Source: Antribacter soli (lineage in GTDB: Bacteria > Actinomycetota > Actinomycetes > Actinomycetales > Cellulomonadaceae). Taken from it: 64,000 nucleotides of DNA. The notes under the pieces are model-generated. The model saw nothing but the letters and a program-made list of their open reading frames with translations, had not been told where the DNA came from and did no database searches. Below, one piece after another: positions 1 through 10,731 of the stretch. The translations under genes were made by a program, and so were the position numbers. The stretch spans positions 154,570 to 218,569 of the forward strand of contig NZ_JAKGSG010000034.1 of the NCBI RefSeq assembly GCF_021568775.1, given 5' to 3'. The number at the start of each line of letters is the position of its first letter. Position 1 is the first letter of the stretch.

Positions 1-2503
1 GCGGCACGACCGGCCCCGCCGTGCGCGCCGGGTCCGTCAGGTGGCCCGGCGCGGGCGGTACCTCGCGGCCCAGGGTGGACACGGTCGTCTCGGTTGGCCC
101 GTAGTGGTTGTGCAGGCGCAGGGCGGGGGCGGCGGCCCGCACCCGGTCGACGAGGTCCCAGGGCAGCGCCTCGCCCGCGAGGACGAGGAGCTCACGGGGC
201 AGGACTGCGCCTGGCAGGGAGTCGTCCCACAGCGCGGCGAGGTGGCTCGGCACCATCTTCACGGCGTCGACGCGGAAGGCGGCGAAGTAGGCCGCGACCT
301 GCTCCGGGTCGGTGGCCTGCTCGTAGGCGAGGACATGCAGCCGGCCGCCCGTCGTGAGCGCGCCGAGCACGTTGGTGAGGCCGAGGTCGGCGGCGAGCGT
401 CGACATCGTGGCCCACGACCACCCGTCGGCGAAGGACACCTTCTGCCGCAGCCCGTCGAGGTAGGCCGCGAGGTGCCGGTGCTCGACGGCGACGCCCTTC
501 GGCGTCCCCGTCGTCCCGGACGTGAACAAGACGTAGGCGAGGTCGTCCGACGCCGGTCGCCTGCGTCCCGCGGCACGGCCCGGTCGGGCGTCACCCGCCT
601 CGTCCGGGAGCGCGACGACCCGCAGGCCGTCGGGGACGCGCCCGCGCAGGTGCTCAGGGGCGACCACCGCCGCGACCTCCCCGCCCGCGAGGACGGCCGC
701 GACGCGGGAGTCCGGGTAGGTGGGGTCGGCCGGCACGTACGCGCAGCCCGCCTCCCAGGCGCCGAGCATCGTGACGACCGCGTCGGCCGACCGCTCGGCG
801 AGCAGGCCGACGCGGTCACCCGGGCGGACTCCGGCGTCGTGCAGCGCTGCGGCCAGGCGCACGGCCCGATCGCGCAGCCCGCCGTACGTGAGGTCGGCGC
901 CGCCGCTGGTGACGGCGACGGCGTCCGGCGTGCGGTCCGCCCACGACCAGACCCGCTCCAGGACGGTCGGGCCGACGGGCGGGGCGGCGACGTCGGCTCC
1001 GGTGAGCGCGTCGAGCGCGGACCGCTCCGCACCGGTCAGGACCGGCAGCACCGCGACGGGTGCGTCCAGGCCGGCAGCCATCCCGGCAAGCACCTGCTCC
1101 ACGTGGCCGAGCAGCCGCTCGACCGTGGCCGGCTCGAACAGGTCGGCGAAGTACTCGACGCTCACCTCCAGGTCGCCGTCCGGGTCTCCCGTCGCGAGCG
1201 TCCCCGCCGCATGGATCGCCAGGTCGCACTGGGCGTGCTCGCCCGGCACACCCAGCACCTGGGAAGCGACGCCCGGCAGCCGCAGGACCGGCTCGGCCTC
1301 GGTGTGCACGGTCAGGCTCACCTGGTACAGGCCGGTCGTGGTGGCGGACGCCCCCGCACCGCGGGCCCGTACCGCCTCCACGACCTCCTCGTAGCCCACG
1401 CTCTGGTGCGCGAGGCCGCTCAGCACGACGTCGCGCACGTGCTCGACCAGGCCGCGCACCGTCGTGCCGTCGCCGCTGCGGGTGCGCAGGGCCAGCGTGC
1501 CGACGAAGCAGCCGACGAGCGGCTCCAGCTCGGGTCGTGTCCGGCCCGCGACCGCGGTGCCGACGACGACGTCCGTGGTCCCCGCCCAGCGCCCGAGCAC
1601 CACGTGCAGGGCCGCGAGCAGCACCATGTACGGCGTCGTGCGGGTCTGCGTCGCGACGGCGTGCAGGGCGCGAGCGGCAGGCCGGGCGAGCTGCCGCCCG
1701 ACCTCCCCCGCCCGCGGACCGGCCTGCGCCGAGCGCGGCCGGTCGGTCGGCAGCCCCAGCTCGGCGGGCGCGGCGTGCAGGTGCTCCGTCCAGTAGGCGA
1801 GCGAGGCGCCCTCCCGGCCCTCGGGCAGGCTGCGGTAGTACGTCACGTCGGCGAGGTCGAGCGCGAGCGGGGCGAGCTCCTCGCCCCGGTACAGCGCGCC
1901 CAGCTCGGCGAGGAGAATGCCGAGCGACCAGCCGTCGCAGGCGACGTGGTGCACCGAGAGCACGAGGACGGCGTCGGGCCAGGGCCCTTCGCCGGCGTCC
2001 GCGGCCCCGTCTGACCCCTCCTCCGCGACACGCAACAGGGTCAGGCGCCACGGCTGGTCGGCCGCGAGGTCGAACGGCGCGTTCGCGACGCGGCGCACGT
2101 CCTCGGCGAGCGTGGCCTCGGTCGTGAGGCCGGTGCGCACGCCGTCGGCCGGCTCGTCGTCCACCTCGGCGACGGGCTCGGCCTCGAGCTCGACGATGCG
2201 GGTGCGCAGCACCCGGTGGCGGCGGACCAGGGCGAGGATCGCCTCGCGGAGACGGCCCGGGTCGACGCCGTCGTGCCCGTCTGCCCCGGTCGCGCGGAGC
2301 CGCACGGCGACGGGCACGATGAACGGGTCGGCCCCCGGCGTGAGCTGCCGGGCGAACCAGAAGCGTCGCTGCGCGGACGAGAGCGGCTCGGTGCCCTCGG
2401 GCCGCCGCGGGATGGGCCGCGGCCGGACGTCGGCCCCGTCGCCGCGGCGCTGCCGCCGTTCCCGGGCGGCCGCGAGGCGGGCCTCGAGCGCCGAGCTCGT
2501 CAC
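1..2503 (-). CDS. Non-ribosomal peptide synthetase, C-A modules (3' part off the window)
   Basis: Partial gene, reading off the left edge, about 834 codons seen. The GTG start overlaps the stop of the upstream synthetase gene as GTGA, so the two are translationally coupled. A condensation domain fills roughly residues 30-470, with the catalytic HHVACDG motif at residues 185-191. An adenylation domain follows: core A3 [10 protein letters not shown] lies near residue 660 and A5 YGPTETT near residue 803. The A4 region reads AADLGLT in place of the usual FDxS. Aligning the pocket by eye to GrsA gives D-L-T-K-V-A-H-V-S, close to the published Asp code DLTKVGHIGK, so Asp activation is inferred. No epimerase, thioesterase or carrier domain is visible before the edge. 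The reading frame is open throughout and is certain; the substrate is tentative. Confidence 0.9.
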   Translation of the reverse strand, partial: MTSSALEARLAAARERRQRRGDGADVRPRPIPRRPEGTEPLSSAQRRFWFARQLTPGADPFIVPVAVRLRATGADGHDGVDPGRLREAILALVRRHRVLRTRIVELEAEPVAEVDDEPADGVRTGLTTEATLAEDVRRVANAPFDLAADQPWRLTLLRVAEEGSDGAADAGEGPWPDAVLVLSVHHVACDGWSLGILLAELGALYRGEELAPLALDLADVTYYRSLPEGREGASLAYWTEHLHAAPAELGLPTDRPRSAQAGPRAGEVGRQLARPAARALHAVATQTRTTPYMVLLAALHVVLGRWAGTTDVVVGTAVAGRTRPELEPLVGCFVGTLALRTRSGDGTTVRGLVEHVRDVVLSGLAHQSVGYEEVVEAVRARGAGASATTTGLYQVSLTVHTEAEPVLRLPGVASQVLGVPGEHAQCDLAIHAAGTLATGDPDGDLEVSVEYFADLFEPATVERLLGHVEQVLAGMAAGLDAPVAVLPVLTGAERSALDALTGADVAAPPVGPTVLERVWSWADRTPDAVAVTSGGADLTYGGLRDRAVRLAAALHDAGVRPGDRVGLLAERSADAVVTMLGAWEAGCAYVPADPTYPDSRVAAVLAGGEVAAVVAPEHLRGRVPDGLRVVALPDEAGDARPGRAAGRRRPASDDLAYVLFTSGTTGTPKGVAVEHRHLAAYLDGLRQKVSFADGWSWATMSTLAADLGLTNVLGALTTGGRLHVLAYEQATDPEQVAAYFAAFRVDAVKMVPSHLAALWDDSLPGAVLPRELLVLAGEALPWDLVDRVRAAAPALRLHNHYGPTETTVSTLGREVPPAPGHLTDPARTAGPVVP

Positions 2504-5500
2504 AGGCCCGCCTCCTCGAGGTCGGCCAGGAGCAGCGCCTCGACGGCGCTCGCGAAGTCCGCCAGGACGGGCGCGTCGAACAGCACCCGGACGGGCACCG
2601 TCAGCTCCAGGTCGTCGCGCAGCAGCGCGACGAGCCGGGTCGCGAGCAGCGAGTGCCCGCCGAGCGCGAGGAAGCTGTCCCGCCGCCCCACGCGCTCGAC
2701 GCCGAGCACCTCCGCCCAGACGTCGGCGACCACCTGCTCCACGTCCGTCGCGGGCGCCTCCCAGGGGACGTCGGCCGGACGGGCCTCGGCCGGTGCGGGC
2801 AGGGCCCGCCGGTCGACCTTCCCGTTCCCGGTCAGGGGCAGCGCGTCGAGCACCACCCATGTGCGGGGGACGTAGGTGGCGGGCAGGGTCTGGGCCAGCC
2901 GCTCCTCGAGCGCCGCCGTGTCGAGGCCGCCCGGCCCCGCGACGACGTACCCGACGAGCCGCGCGCCCGGCGTGCCCGCGCCGTCCACGCCCACGGCGCT
3001 CGGCGCGACGCCGAGCCGCGCGAGCGCGGCCTCGATCTCTCCCGTCTCGATGCGCACGCCGCGCACCTTGACCTGCCCGTCGGAGCGCCCCAGGCACTCC
3101 AGCGCGCCGTCGTCGCGCCAGCGCCCCAGGTCGCCTGTGCGGTAGAACCGGCCTGCCGGGGCGAGCCCCGCCTCGCGGAGCCACGGCAGGTCGCGGAACC
3201 GGTCCGCGGTGAGCTCGTCCCGGTCGTGGTACCCGTCCGCGACGGCGTGGCCGCCGATCCAGACCTCGCCGGTCACGCCGGGCGGGACGGGCCGCCCGTT
3301 CGTGTCGAGCACGTGCACGACGGCGTTGGCGAGCGGGCGGCCCACCGGCACGCTCCCCGACTCTCCGTCCGCCGGCGTGATCCGGTGCGCGGTCGCCCAG
3401 ATCGTCGCCTCGGTCGGCCCGTACACGTCCCAGGCCGCGCCGCACGCCGCCGCGAGGCGGGCCGCCAGCACGGGCGGGACCGGCTCGCCGCCGACGAGCG
3501 CGCGCAGCGCCGGGTCGCCCCGCCAGCCCGCCTCGAGCAGGACGTGCCACCCCGAGGGGGTCATCTGCACCACGGTGCAGCCCGCGAGCCGCGCGGCCAG
3601 CACGAAGCCGTCCTTGACGGTGGCCTCGTCCACGACGCGCACGGCAGCCCCGCGTGCCAGCGGCAGCCAGATCTCCAGGCCCGAGATGTCGAACGACGGC
3701 GTCGTCACGTACGCCATCGCGTCGCCCGGGCCGAGGGGCAGCACGTCGTCGAAGGCGTCCAGGAGGCTCGCGAGCGCGGCGTGCCCGACGGTGACGCCCT
3801 TCGGGCGGCCCGTGGACCCGGAGGTGTAGATCCGGTAGGCGGCCCCGCTGGGCGGACCCGCCGGGGAGGCCGGCGCCGGCGCCCCGTCCCACGCGGCCGG
3901 GTCGTCGGCGAGCAGCTCCTCGAGCTCGACCCGCAGCCCCTCCTCGACCTCCGGGCACGACCGGTCGGCCAGGAGGACCGGCACGGCGGAGTCGGCAAGC
4001 GTGTCCGCGAGCCGCGCGACGGGGTGGTCGGTGTCGACCGGCAGGTACGGCCGCCCGGCGAGCCAGGCGCCGAGCATCGCGGCGATGCCCCGGGCACCGC
4101 GCCGCGCGCCCACCGCTACCGGGTCGGGACCGCGCCCGGTCCCGGACGCGAGCACCGCGGCGACGGTGCGCGCCCCGGCGACGAGCTGCCCGTAGGAGAC
4201 GGCGCCCAGGACGGGGTCGTCGACGGCGAGAGCGTCGGGCGTGGCGGCGGCCTGGGCGAGCACCTGCTCGGCGACCGTGCGCCCGGCCCCGGCCCGGACG
4301 ACGTCGGCCCCGCTCAGCGCCGCCAGGCGCTCCCGCTCGGCGGGCGTGGTCCATTCGAGCCGTGACACGCGCGTCTGCGGGGCACCCGAGCCGGCGAGGA
4401 GGAGGGTGACGAGCTGGTCGAGCAGGCGCTCGGCCTCCTCGGGGCGGAAGCGGTCGCGCGCGAACTCGAGGGCGACGTGCGGGTGCGTGGGGTTGTCGCC
4501 CTCCCAGAACAAGGTGACGTCGCCCTTCGCGCCGCCGTTGTCGCGCTCGCGCACGAAGGACCAGGTGACGTCCGCAGCGGTGATCGCCGGGACGGCGCGC
4601 TGCATCGCGACCGTGAGCAGCGCGGCCCGGCTCGAGCCCTCGCGGCGCAACCCGGCGCCGCTCACCACGTCCGTGAGCGCGGGCAGGCCCACCTCGAGGT
4701 CGCGCGCGGTGTCGGCGGCGACGCGCGCGGCGAGGTCCGCGAACGCAGGGTCGTCGTCGAACCGGCAGCGGACGACGACGGAGCCGAGCAGCAGGCCCAC
4801 CGTGTCCTCGATGTCGACGTGACCTCGTGCGCCCACGGAGCCCACGAGAGCCACGTCGGTGCGGCCGGTCTCCCGGTGGATCCGGGTGGCGGCCGCCGCG
4901 GTGACCACGGCGTAGGCGCTCGTGCCCGTCGCGGAGACGAGGTCCCGGACGGCCGAGACCTCGTCGGGGCCCAGCGAACGCTCGACGCGCCCGCCGTCCC
5001 AGGTGCCGTGGCCGGGCACGTGGCCGCCCGGTACGTCCTGGTCACGAGGCAGGCCGGCCAGGCGCTGCGCCCAGTGGGCGCGGACCGCGTCCGCGCGCCG
5101 CGCCTCGTCGGCGGTGACCCAGCGGGCGGCGTCGTCGAACGTGAGGCGCGGCGCGGGCGGGACCGGCGCCCCCTCGGCGAGCGCCTGGTGCACGGCCGCC
5201 AGGTCACGGAGGAACGGCTCGGTGGACAGGCCGTCGAAGGCGATGTGGTGCACGTGGACGAGAAGGGTGGCCTCGTCGCTCTCGCGGACGAGCAGCGCGC
5301 GCAGCAGCCCCCCGTCGGCGGCCGGCATGGGGGTGCGGGACTCGGCGTCCAGGGCGCCCCCACGCCGGGTGGCGGCCTCCCCGGCGGGCAGGCCGCGCAG
5401 GTCCACGACCTCGAACGGCACGGGGCCAGCCGGGCGGCGGACCGCCGTCTCGCCGTCGAGCACCGCGGTGCGCAGGACGGGGTGCCGCAGGGGCATCAGG

Positions 5501-7461
5501 TCGAGCGCGCCGCGCAGTGCGTCGGCGTCGACCGGCCCGGTGAGCCGGACCTCCAGCGGCACCGTCCACACCGCGCTCTGCTCGCCGGCGAGCTGCTCCC
5601 CGACCCAGAACTCGTGCTGGGCACGGGTCGGCTGCGCGACGTCGTCGAGGTGCACCAGGGGTGCGTCCGCCTCGGCGGGCCGCTCGCTCGCGCCGGGCAG
5701 AGCGGCGGCCTGGTCGCGGACCGTCGCGTGCTCGCGCAGCGCGGCGAGCGTCAGCGGCCGGCCGGCCCGGCGCAGGCGGCTCGCGACCGCGGCGGAGCGG
5801 AGCGAGTCGCCGCCGAGCGCGGTGAACGCGACATCGGCCGGGACGCCGGGCAGGCCGAGCGCCTCGGCCCAGACGGCGGCGACGAGCTCCTCGTCGGGCC
5901 CGGACGGCGCGGCCCCGGCGTGAGCCGCACCGTCAGCGACCGGCCCGGCACCGCCGAACAGGATCACGGGCAGGGCTGCGCGGTCGCGCTTCCCGTTGGG
6001 CGTGCGCGGCAGGGCGTCGAGGACCACGAGCCCGGCGGGGACGTACGCCTCCGGCAGGGTCGCGGCGACGGCGGCCAGCAGGTCGGCCCGGAGCGCGTCG
6101 GGATCGGTCGCACCAGGCGCCTCGACGAAGGCGACGAGGCGCTTGCTCTCGTGCTCGCCCTGGACCACGACGACGCAGTCGTCGACGAGCGGGTGCTGAT
6201 CGAGCACGGCCTCGATCTCGCCGAGCTCGATGCGGTGGCCGCGGATCTTCACCTGGAAGTCGGCCCGCCCGTGGTAGTGCAGCGTCCCGTCCGGGTCGCG
6301 GCTGACGAGGTCGCCCGTGCGGTACATGCGCCCGCCGCCCGGGGCGGGGAGGAAGCGCTCGGCGGTGAGCTCCGGGCGGTGCAGGTACCCGCGGGTGACC
6401 TGCGGGCCGGCGATGTACAGCTCGCCCGTCGCGCCGTCGGCCACCGGGATGCCGTCCGGGGCGAGGACGTGCGCCTCGACCCACGCGAACGGCCGGCCGA
6501 TGGGCGGCTCGCCCGTCCCGCCGCGCTCGACCTCGGTCCCCACCTGCCACGTCACGCACTCGGTGGGCCCGTACAGGTTGAGGACGCGCCCGACGCCGGC
6601 GTCGTACACCGCGTCGGCGACCGACCGGGACACGGCGTCGCCGGTGAGCACCGCGGTGCGGACCGTGGCGGGCAGGTCGCCGCCCCGGGCGAGGGTCGCG
6701 GCGACGGCGGGGACCATGACGACCAGGCGCACCCTGTCCCGCGCCGGGACCTCCGGGAGGGCGAGACCGTTCTCGGCGACGATCACCGTGCCCCCGAGCG
6801 CGAGCGTCCCGAAGATCTCGAAGACCGACAGGTCGAAGCTGAGCGACGTGCTGAACAGCACGCCCGAGAGCTCCTCCGCGGTGAAGACGGTCCGCAGGTG
6901 GTCCAGCATCGCGACCGTGTTGCGGTGCTCGAGCACCACGCCCTTGGGCCGGCCGGTGGAGCCCGACGTGTAAATCACGTAGGCCGCGTCCGACGGGCGG
7001 GGGCCGGGCAGCGGCGAGCCGCCGAAGGCCCCGTCATCGGGCGCCGTCGCCTCGACGTCCACCAGCCGCACTGCCGCGCCCGACGCCGCGACGAGCTCGC
7101 TCGCGAGCGCCGCCGTGCCGCCGCTGACGGCCATCGCGCGCGGCTGCGCGTCGGCGACGATCGTGACGAGACGCTCGTGCGGGTAGGCCGGGTCCAGCGG
7201 CACGTAGGCCGCGCCCGCGCGCTGGATGCCGAGAACCGCGGCGATCATCTCCGCGCCGCGGGGCAGGCAGACCGCGACAAGGTCCTCGCGTCCCACCCCC
7301 TCCCGCGCCAGCCGGCGGGCGAACCCGTCGGCGAGCGCGTCGAGCTCCGCGTACGTCAGCTCGCGAGTGCCGTCGATCACGGCGACCCGCCCCGGGGTAC
7401 GGGCGGTCTGGTCCTGGAAGAGGCCGACGAGGGTCGTGTCGGCCAGGTGCTCGTGCGTCAT
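2500..7461 (-). CDS. Non-ribosomal peptide synthetase, A-T-C-A-T
   Basis: A 1653-residue two-module synthetase. Order seen: adenylation 1 (about 10-500, A3 [10 protein letters not shown] at 165-174, FDLSVFEIF at 209-217), carrier 1 (GGDS, Ser553), condensation (HHIAFDG at 738-744), adenylation 2 ([29 protein letters not shown]), carrier 2 (GGHS, Ser about 1604). It begins with A-T and no condensation domain, so it is an initiating protein without N-acylation. The pocket of A2 read by eye is D-I-L-Q-V-G-V-I-W, nearly the published glycine code DILQLGLIWK. A1 reads D-L-F-M-V-T-L-T-W, with only weak resemblance to alanine pockets. The chosen ATG has GGGAG six bases upstream and starts just before the domain; an in-frame ATG 53 codons earlier lacks both. 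The downstream partner overlaps by 4 bp. Product unknown. Confidence 0.93.
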   Translation of the reverse strand: MTHEHLADTTLVGLFQDQTARTPGRVAVIDGTRELTYAELDALADGFARRLAREGVGREDLVAVCLPRGAEMIAAVLGIQRAGAAYVPLDPAYPHERLVTIVADAQPRAMAVSGGTAALASELVAASGAAVRLVDVEATAPDDGAFGGSPLPGPRPSDAAYVIYTSGSTGRPKGVVLEHRNTVAMLDHLRTVFTAEELSGVLFSTSLSFDLSVFEIFGTLALGGTVIVAENGLALPEVPARDRVRLVVMVPAVAATLARGGDLPATVRTAVLTGDAVSRSVADAVYDAGVGRVLNLYGPTECVTWQVGTEVERGGTGEPPIGRPFAWVEAHVLAPDGIPVADGATGELYIAGPQVTRGYLHRPELTAERFLPAPGGGRMYRTGDLVSRDPDGTLHYHGRADFQVKIRGHRIELGEIEAVLDQHPLVDDCVVVVQGEHESKRLVAFVEAPGATDPDALRADLLAAVAATLPEAYVPAGLVVLDALPRTPNGKRDRAALPVILFGGAGPVADGAAHAGAAPSGPDEELVAAVWAEALGLPGVPADVAFTALGGDSLRSAAVASRLRRAGRPLTLAALREHATVRDQAAALPGASERPAEADAPLVHLDDVAQPTRAQHEFWVGEQLAGEQSAVWTVPLEVRLTGPVDADALRGALDLMPLRHPVLRTAVLDGETAVRRPAGPVPFEVVDLRGLPAGEAATRRGGALDAESRTPMPAADGGLLRALLVRESDEATLLVHVHHIAFDGLSTEPFLRDLAAVHQALAEGAPVPPAPRLTFDDAARWVTADEARRADAVRAHWAQRLAGLPRDQDVPGGHVPGHGTWDGGRVERSLGPDEVSAVRDLVSATGTSAYAVVTAAAATRIHRETGRTDVALVGSVGARGHVDIEDTVGLLLGSVVVRCRFDDDPAFADLAARVAADTARDLEVGLPALTDVVSGAGLRREGSSRAALLTVAMQRAVPAITAADVTWSFVRERDNGGAKGDVTLFWEGDNPTHPHVALEFARDRFRPEEAERLLDQLVTLLLAGSGAPQTRVSRLEWTTPAERERLAALSGADVVRAGAGRTVAEQVLAQAAATPDALAVDDPVLGAVSYGQLVAGARTVAAVLASGTGRGPDPVAVGARRGARGIAAMLGAWLAGRPYLPVDTDHPVARLADTLADSAVPVLLADRSCPEVEEGLRVELEELLADDPAAWDGAPAPASPAGPPSGAAYRIYTSGSTGRPKGVTVGHAALASLLDAFDDVLPLGPGDAMAYVTTPSFDISGLEIWLPLARGAAVRVVDEATVKDGFVLAARLAGCTVVQMTPSGWHVLLEAGWRGDPALRALVGGEPVPPVLAARLAAACGAAWDVYGPTEATIWATAHRITPADGESGSVPVGRPLANAVVHVLDTNGRPVPPGVTGEVWIGGHAVADGYHDRDELTADRFRDLPWLREAGLAPAGRFYRTGDLGRWRDDGALECLGRSDGQVKVRGVRIETGEIEAALARLGVAPSAVGVDGAGTPGARLVGYVVAGPGGLDTAALEERLAQTLPATYVPRTWVVLDALPLTGNGKVDRRALPAPAEARPADVPWEAPATDVEQVVADVWAEVLGVERVGRRDSFLALGGHSLLATRLVALLRDDLELTVPVRVLFDAPVLADFASAVEALLLADLEEAGL

Positions 7462-7597
7462 GTGCAACTCCCACGCCGGCCCGTCCGTCGGCCCGGCTTC
7501 GACTCCTGGATAGAGAGCGTGTGCCTGGCCACGAAGTACGTACCTGTGGAAGTTGTCCTGAATGCGCCCCCCTGGCCCGGAAGACTTTAAGCAGTTA

Positions 7598-7619
7598 TGC
7601 CCAAATACGGCAATGGGCA
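7598..7619 (-). promoter_or_regulatory. Inverted repeat in the NRPS upstream region
   Basis: TGCCCA and TGGGCA arms separated by 10 bp sit about 140 bp upstream of the synthetase start, in the only AT-rich patch of this gap. Reading leftward, a weak promoter-like pair (TTGCCG, 17 bp, TTAAAG) overlaps it. This may be an operator plus promoter for the NRPS genes; the arms are short and the call is tentative. Confidence 0.3.
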
Positions 7620-7668
7620 CTTGTCCCCATGGAGCGGTCAGCCAGGGATGACGCGGGGTCCCGGGGGG

Positions 7669-8451
7669 TCAGTCCCGCCGCACCACGGGGTTGGAGAGCA
7701 CGCCGAGGCCCTCGACCTCGCACTCGACGCGGTCGCCCGGGGCGAGGAGCCCCACACCCGCGGGCGTGCCGGTGAGGATGACGTCGCCCGGCAGCAGCGT
7801 CATCGCCTCGGAGATGTACGAGACGAGGAACGGCACGTCGAAGACGAGGTCGCTGGTGCGCCCGTCCTGCCGCTTCTCCCCGTTGACGCGGGAGCGCACG
7901 GCCAGGTCCTCGATGTTCAGGTCCGTGTCGATCCACGGGCCGATCGGGCACGACGTGTCGAAGCCCTTGGCGCGCGCCCACTGGCCGTCGGTGCGCTGCG
8001 CGTCGCGCGCGGTCACGTCGTTGGCGACCGTGTAGCCGAGGATGTAGGCAGGCGCCGACTCGGGCGTCACGTCCTTGCAGACACGGGAGATGACGACGGC
8101 GAGCTCGGCCTCGTAGGAGACCTCCTCGGAGAACCCGGGCAGCACGATCGGGTCGTCGGGGCCGATCACCGACGTGTTCGGCTTGAAGAACAGCAGCGGG
8201 CTGCGCGGCACCTCGTTGCCCATCTCCCGCGCGTGGTCCGCGTAGTTGCGGCCGACCGCCACGATCTTGGAGCGCGGGATGACGGGCGCCAGCAGGCGCA
8301 CTCCGTCCCCGAGCTCGATCCGCTCGCCGGTCGGCATCGCCGGCATGTACAGCGGGTCCCCGCCCAGCACGGCGAGGTACGTCCGCTCGCCCTCCTGCTG
8401 GACGAGGGCGTAGCGGGGGTCGTCTCCGGTGGTGAATCTCGCGATACGCAC
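7669..8451 (-). CDS. Fumarylacetoacetate hydrolase (FAH) family protein
   Basis: 260 residues. The family cleaves C-C bonds in acylpyruvates or isomerises/decarboxylates 2-hydroxy-diene acids with a divalent metal in the cytoplasm. The FAH core is clear: the [15 protein letters not shown] segment, the metal-binding E-x-E in [10 protein letters not shown], and the C-terminal [13 protein letters not shown] signature. The GTG start giving VRIARFTTG is preferred because family members begin just there; the frame stays open a further 33 codons upstream without homology. It lies downstream of the methyltransferase on the same strand (111 bp gap). Close relatives in actinobacteria often sit next to gltX, and their true substrate is not established. 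Confidence 0.85.
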   Translation of the reverse strand: MRIARFTTGDDPRYALVQQEGERTYLAVLGGDPLYMPAMPTGERIELGDGVRLLAPVIPRSKIVAVGRNYADHAREMGNEVPRSPLLFFKPNTSVIGPDDPIVLPGFSEEVSYEAELAVVISRVCKDVTPESAPAYILGYTVANDVTARDAQRTDGQWARAKGFDTSCPIGPWIDTDLNIEDLAVRSRVNGEKRQDGRTSDLVFDVPFLVSYISEAMTLLPGDVILTGTPAGVGLLAPGDRVECEVEGLGVLSNPVVRRD

Positions 8452-8562
8452 GGCCTCAGCGTACGTGCGACTGCGCGCAGTGCCCATGTGCGCCCGAACG
8501 CTGCGCTCGCCTCCGGGCGGGTGCCTCGTTCCTCGGCCCCCACCCTTCACCTCGCTCCGCGC

Positions 8563-9471
8563 TCAGGCGCGGACGAGCACCTCGCCGTTGAGGACCGCGA
8601 ACCACCCGTCGGGCTGCTGCGCCCAGTCGAGCCACCCGTGCGCGAGCTGCTCCAGCCCCACCTCGTCCGCGAGCGCCGACTCCGTGGCCTGCACGGCGAA
8701 GTTCGACTGGGTGCACCGCTCGGCCCACAGCCCGCCCCACCAGGCGCGGTCGTCGGGCGTGGCGTAGCACCACACGCTCGCCGACGGGACGATGCCCGCC
8801 GGGTCGAAGCCGGCGTCGCGCACCCAGGAGAGCAGGCGGCGGCCGGCGTCGGGCTGGAACCCGTACGCGTGCGTCACCTCGTGGTACAGGATGTTCCACT
8901 CGGTGAGCGCGGCCGACTCCGGGTACCACGTCATCGCGGCGTAGTCGGCGTCGCGCACGGCGATGATCCCGCCGGGCTTGGCGACGCGCCGCATCTCGCG
9001 GAGCGCGGCGACGGGCTCCGACAGGTGCTGCAGCAGCTGGTGGGCGTAGACGACGTCGAACGTGTCGTCCTCGAACGGCAGCTCGTACGCGTTCGCGTGC
9101 TCGAAGTGGATGTTCTTGGTGCCGTGCGCCTCCGCGAGGTCCCGCGCGGCCTGGAGCACCTGGTCCGACGCGTCGACGCCGACGACGGTGCCGTCGGCAA
9201 GGCGCTCCGCGAGGTCGACGGTGACGGTGCCCGGCCCGCAGCCGACGTCGAGCAGCGACATGCCCGGCCGCAGGTGGGGCAGGAGGAACTCCGCCGAGTT
9301 CGCCGCGGTGCGCCGGCGGTGCGAGCGCAGCACGGACTCGTGATGGCCGTGCGTGTACGACTCCGATTCCTTGGTGAGGTCGGTGCCGTGGGACCCGCTC
9401 GGGGCGTCGATGGCGTCCACAGGGTCGGCGCCCGCAGGGGTCACGGGCTCGAGTCCGGCGCTTCCGTTCAT
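8563..9471 (-). CDS. Class I SAM-dependent methyltransferase
   Basis: 302 residues. SAM-binding motif I is LLDVGCGPGT at about residue 73, followed by an acidic motif II (VGVDAS) and the Methyltransf_11/UbiE-like motif IV region DVVYAHQLLQHL. The N-terminal 40 residues are low in hydrophobics and probably disordered. UbiE/MenG-like proteins methylate small molecules such as quinones, but the alternating HGHHESVLRSHRRRTAANSAEFLL segment also occurs in many orphan methyltransferases, so no substrate is assigned. It is divergent from the DUF418 gene across an 87-bp gap that must hold both promoters. Confidence 0.82.
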   Translation of the reverse strand: MNGSAGLEPVTPAGADPVDAIDAPSGSHGTDLTKESESYTHGHHESVLRSHRRRTAANSAEFLLPHLRPGMSLLDVGCGPGTVTVDLAERLADGTVVGVDASDQVLQAARDLAEAHGTKNIHFEHANAYELPFEDDTFDVVYAHQLLQHLSEPVAALREMRRVAKPGGIIAVRDADYAAMTWYPESAALTEWNILYHEVTHAYGFQPDAGRRLLSWVRDAGFDPAGIVPSASVWCYATPDDRAWWGGLWAERCTQSNFAVQATESALADEVGLEQLAHGWLDWAQQPDGWFAVLNGEVLVRA

Positions 9472-9558
9472 GGCCGAACCCTAGAGCCCTTGCCGGGGGC
9501 ACACACCCGTGTTCTCACCCATCGGGACAGGGCGCCCAAAGCGCGGCAGGATGCGTCC

Positions 9559-10731
9559 GTGCCGAACAAGCCGCTGGACAACCTCCTGGGCGAGCCGGGC
9601 CGGATCCCCGGCCTCGACGTCGCGCGCGGCATCGCCGTGCTCGGCATGTTCACGGCCCACGTCGGCGTCACGTCCGACGACGCGTCCACCCTTGCCGGCT
9701 GGCTCTCCCTCGCGCACGGCCGGTCGTCCATCCTGTTCGCCACCGTCGCGGGCGTCTCGCTCGCGCTCGTCACGGGGCGCAGCGAGCCGCTCCTCGGCCG
9801 AGCCCTGGCCGACGCCCGCGCCCGGCTCCTGGTCCGGGTGGTCCTGCTGCTCGCGCTCGCCGCGGTCCTCGACCTGCTCGGCACGCGGGTCTTCCTGATC
9901 CTCGGCTTCTACGCCGCGTACTTCGTGCTCGCGCTGCCGTTCCTGCGGTGGCCCCCCGCACGGCTCGCGGGGCTCGCGGCGGCGGTCGCCGTCGTCGGGC
10001 CCGTGCTGGTGCTCTACGGGCCCGAGCTGCTCGCCCGGGGCGGCTTCCGCCTGCCGCGGGACGGCTCGGGCGCCGTCACGGACTTCCTCCTCACGGGCCA
10101 CTACCCCGCCCTCGTGTGGATGGCGTACGTCTTCGCCGGGCTCGCGGTCGGGCGCTGCGACCTGCGGTCGCCCGTCCTGCGTCTGTCGCTCGTCGCGGGC
10201 GGCCTCGGCCTGGCGGTGGTCTGCTCGGCGCTCTCGGCGGCTCTGGTGCCCGACACCGCGTCGCTCGAGTACTCCCTCACCCTGTCCTCGAGCCAGGAGG
10301 CGGGGACCCAGCTCGCCTGGGACGACCCGTGGCCGCCGTCGGCCGCCCTGTGGCTGGCCTCCGCGCACTCCGACAGCGTCCTCGAGGCGTTCGGGTCGGG
10401 CGGCTTCGCCCTCGGGGTCCTCGGGCTGTGCCTCTCCGTGGGGCGGATCGGCTCCCGGGTCCTCGCGCCGCTCGCCGCGGTGGGCGCGCTCGCGCTGACC
10501 GTGTACTCGGCGCAGATCGTCGCGATCTGGTGGTGGACCCGCACCTACTGGGACCTGCTCGACCCCGCCACGAACGTCCCGCTCGGCACCATCACGCTCG
10601 TGACGCTCGCCGCCGCGACCGCGTGGCGCGCATTCCTCGGGCGCGGGCCTCTGGAGCGGCTGTTCGCCTGGGTCGCGAGAGCCACGGTCCCCGGCGCCGT
10701 CAGAGCGACACGGTCCCCTGAACCGTCGTGA
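9559..10731 (+). CDS. DUF418/DUF1624-type multi-pass membrane protein
   Basis: 390 residues from a GTG start (VPNKPLDNLLG). The N-terminal GLDVARGIAVLGMFTAHVG segment is the hallmark of the DUF418/heparan-alpha-glucosaminide N-acetyltransferase-like group. About nine to ten hydrophobic helices follow, with a polar loop after the first. These proteins are predicted membrane acyltransferases or transporters of unknown substrate in the cytoplasmic membrane. The frame is open far upstream, but the homology begins at the GTG. Its 3' end overlaps the convergent PhzF-family gene by 32 bp. Confidence 0.82.
   Translation: MPNKPLDNLLGEPGRIPGLDVARGIAVLGMFTAHVGVTSDDASTLAGWLSLAHGRSSILFATVAGVSLALVTGRSEPLLGRALADARARLLVRVVLLLALAAVLDLLGTRVFLILGFYAAYFVLALPFLRWPPARLAGLAAAVAVVGPVLVLYGPELLARGGFRLPRDGSGAVTDFLLTGHYPALVWMAYVFAGLAVGRCDLRSPVLRLSLVAGGLGLAVVCSALSAALVPDTASLEYSLTLSSSQEAGTQLAWDDPWPPSAALWLASAHSDSVLEAFGSGGFALGVLGLCLSVGRIGSRVLAPLAAVGALALTVYSAQIVAIWWWTRTYWDLLDPATNVPLGTITLVTLAAATAWRAFLGRGPLERLFAWVARATVPGAVRATRSPEPS

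Noticed and set aside
4477..7590. Plus-strand open frame of 1037 codons opposite the NRPS gene
   Set aside because: It is the antisense shadow of a GC-rich synthetase gene; composition is Arg/Gly/Val/Asp repeats without domains or membrane pattern.
7462..7620. 53-codon N-terminal extension of the NRPS
   Set aside because: No ribosome site at its ATG and no homology; the internal ATG at 7461 has GGGAG at six bases.
7597..9558. N-terminal extension of the DUF418 membrane protein by over 600 codons
   Set aside because: This part is antisense to the FAH and methyltransferase genes; family similarity begins at the GTG at 9559.
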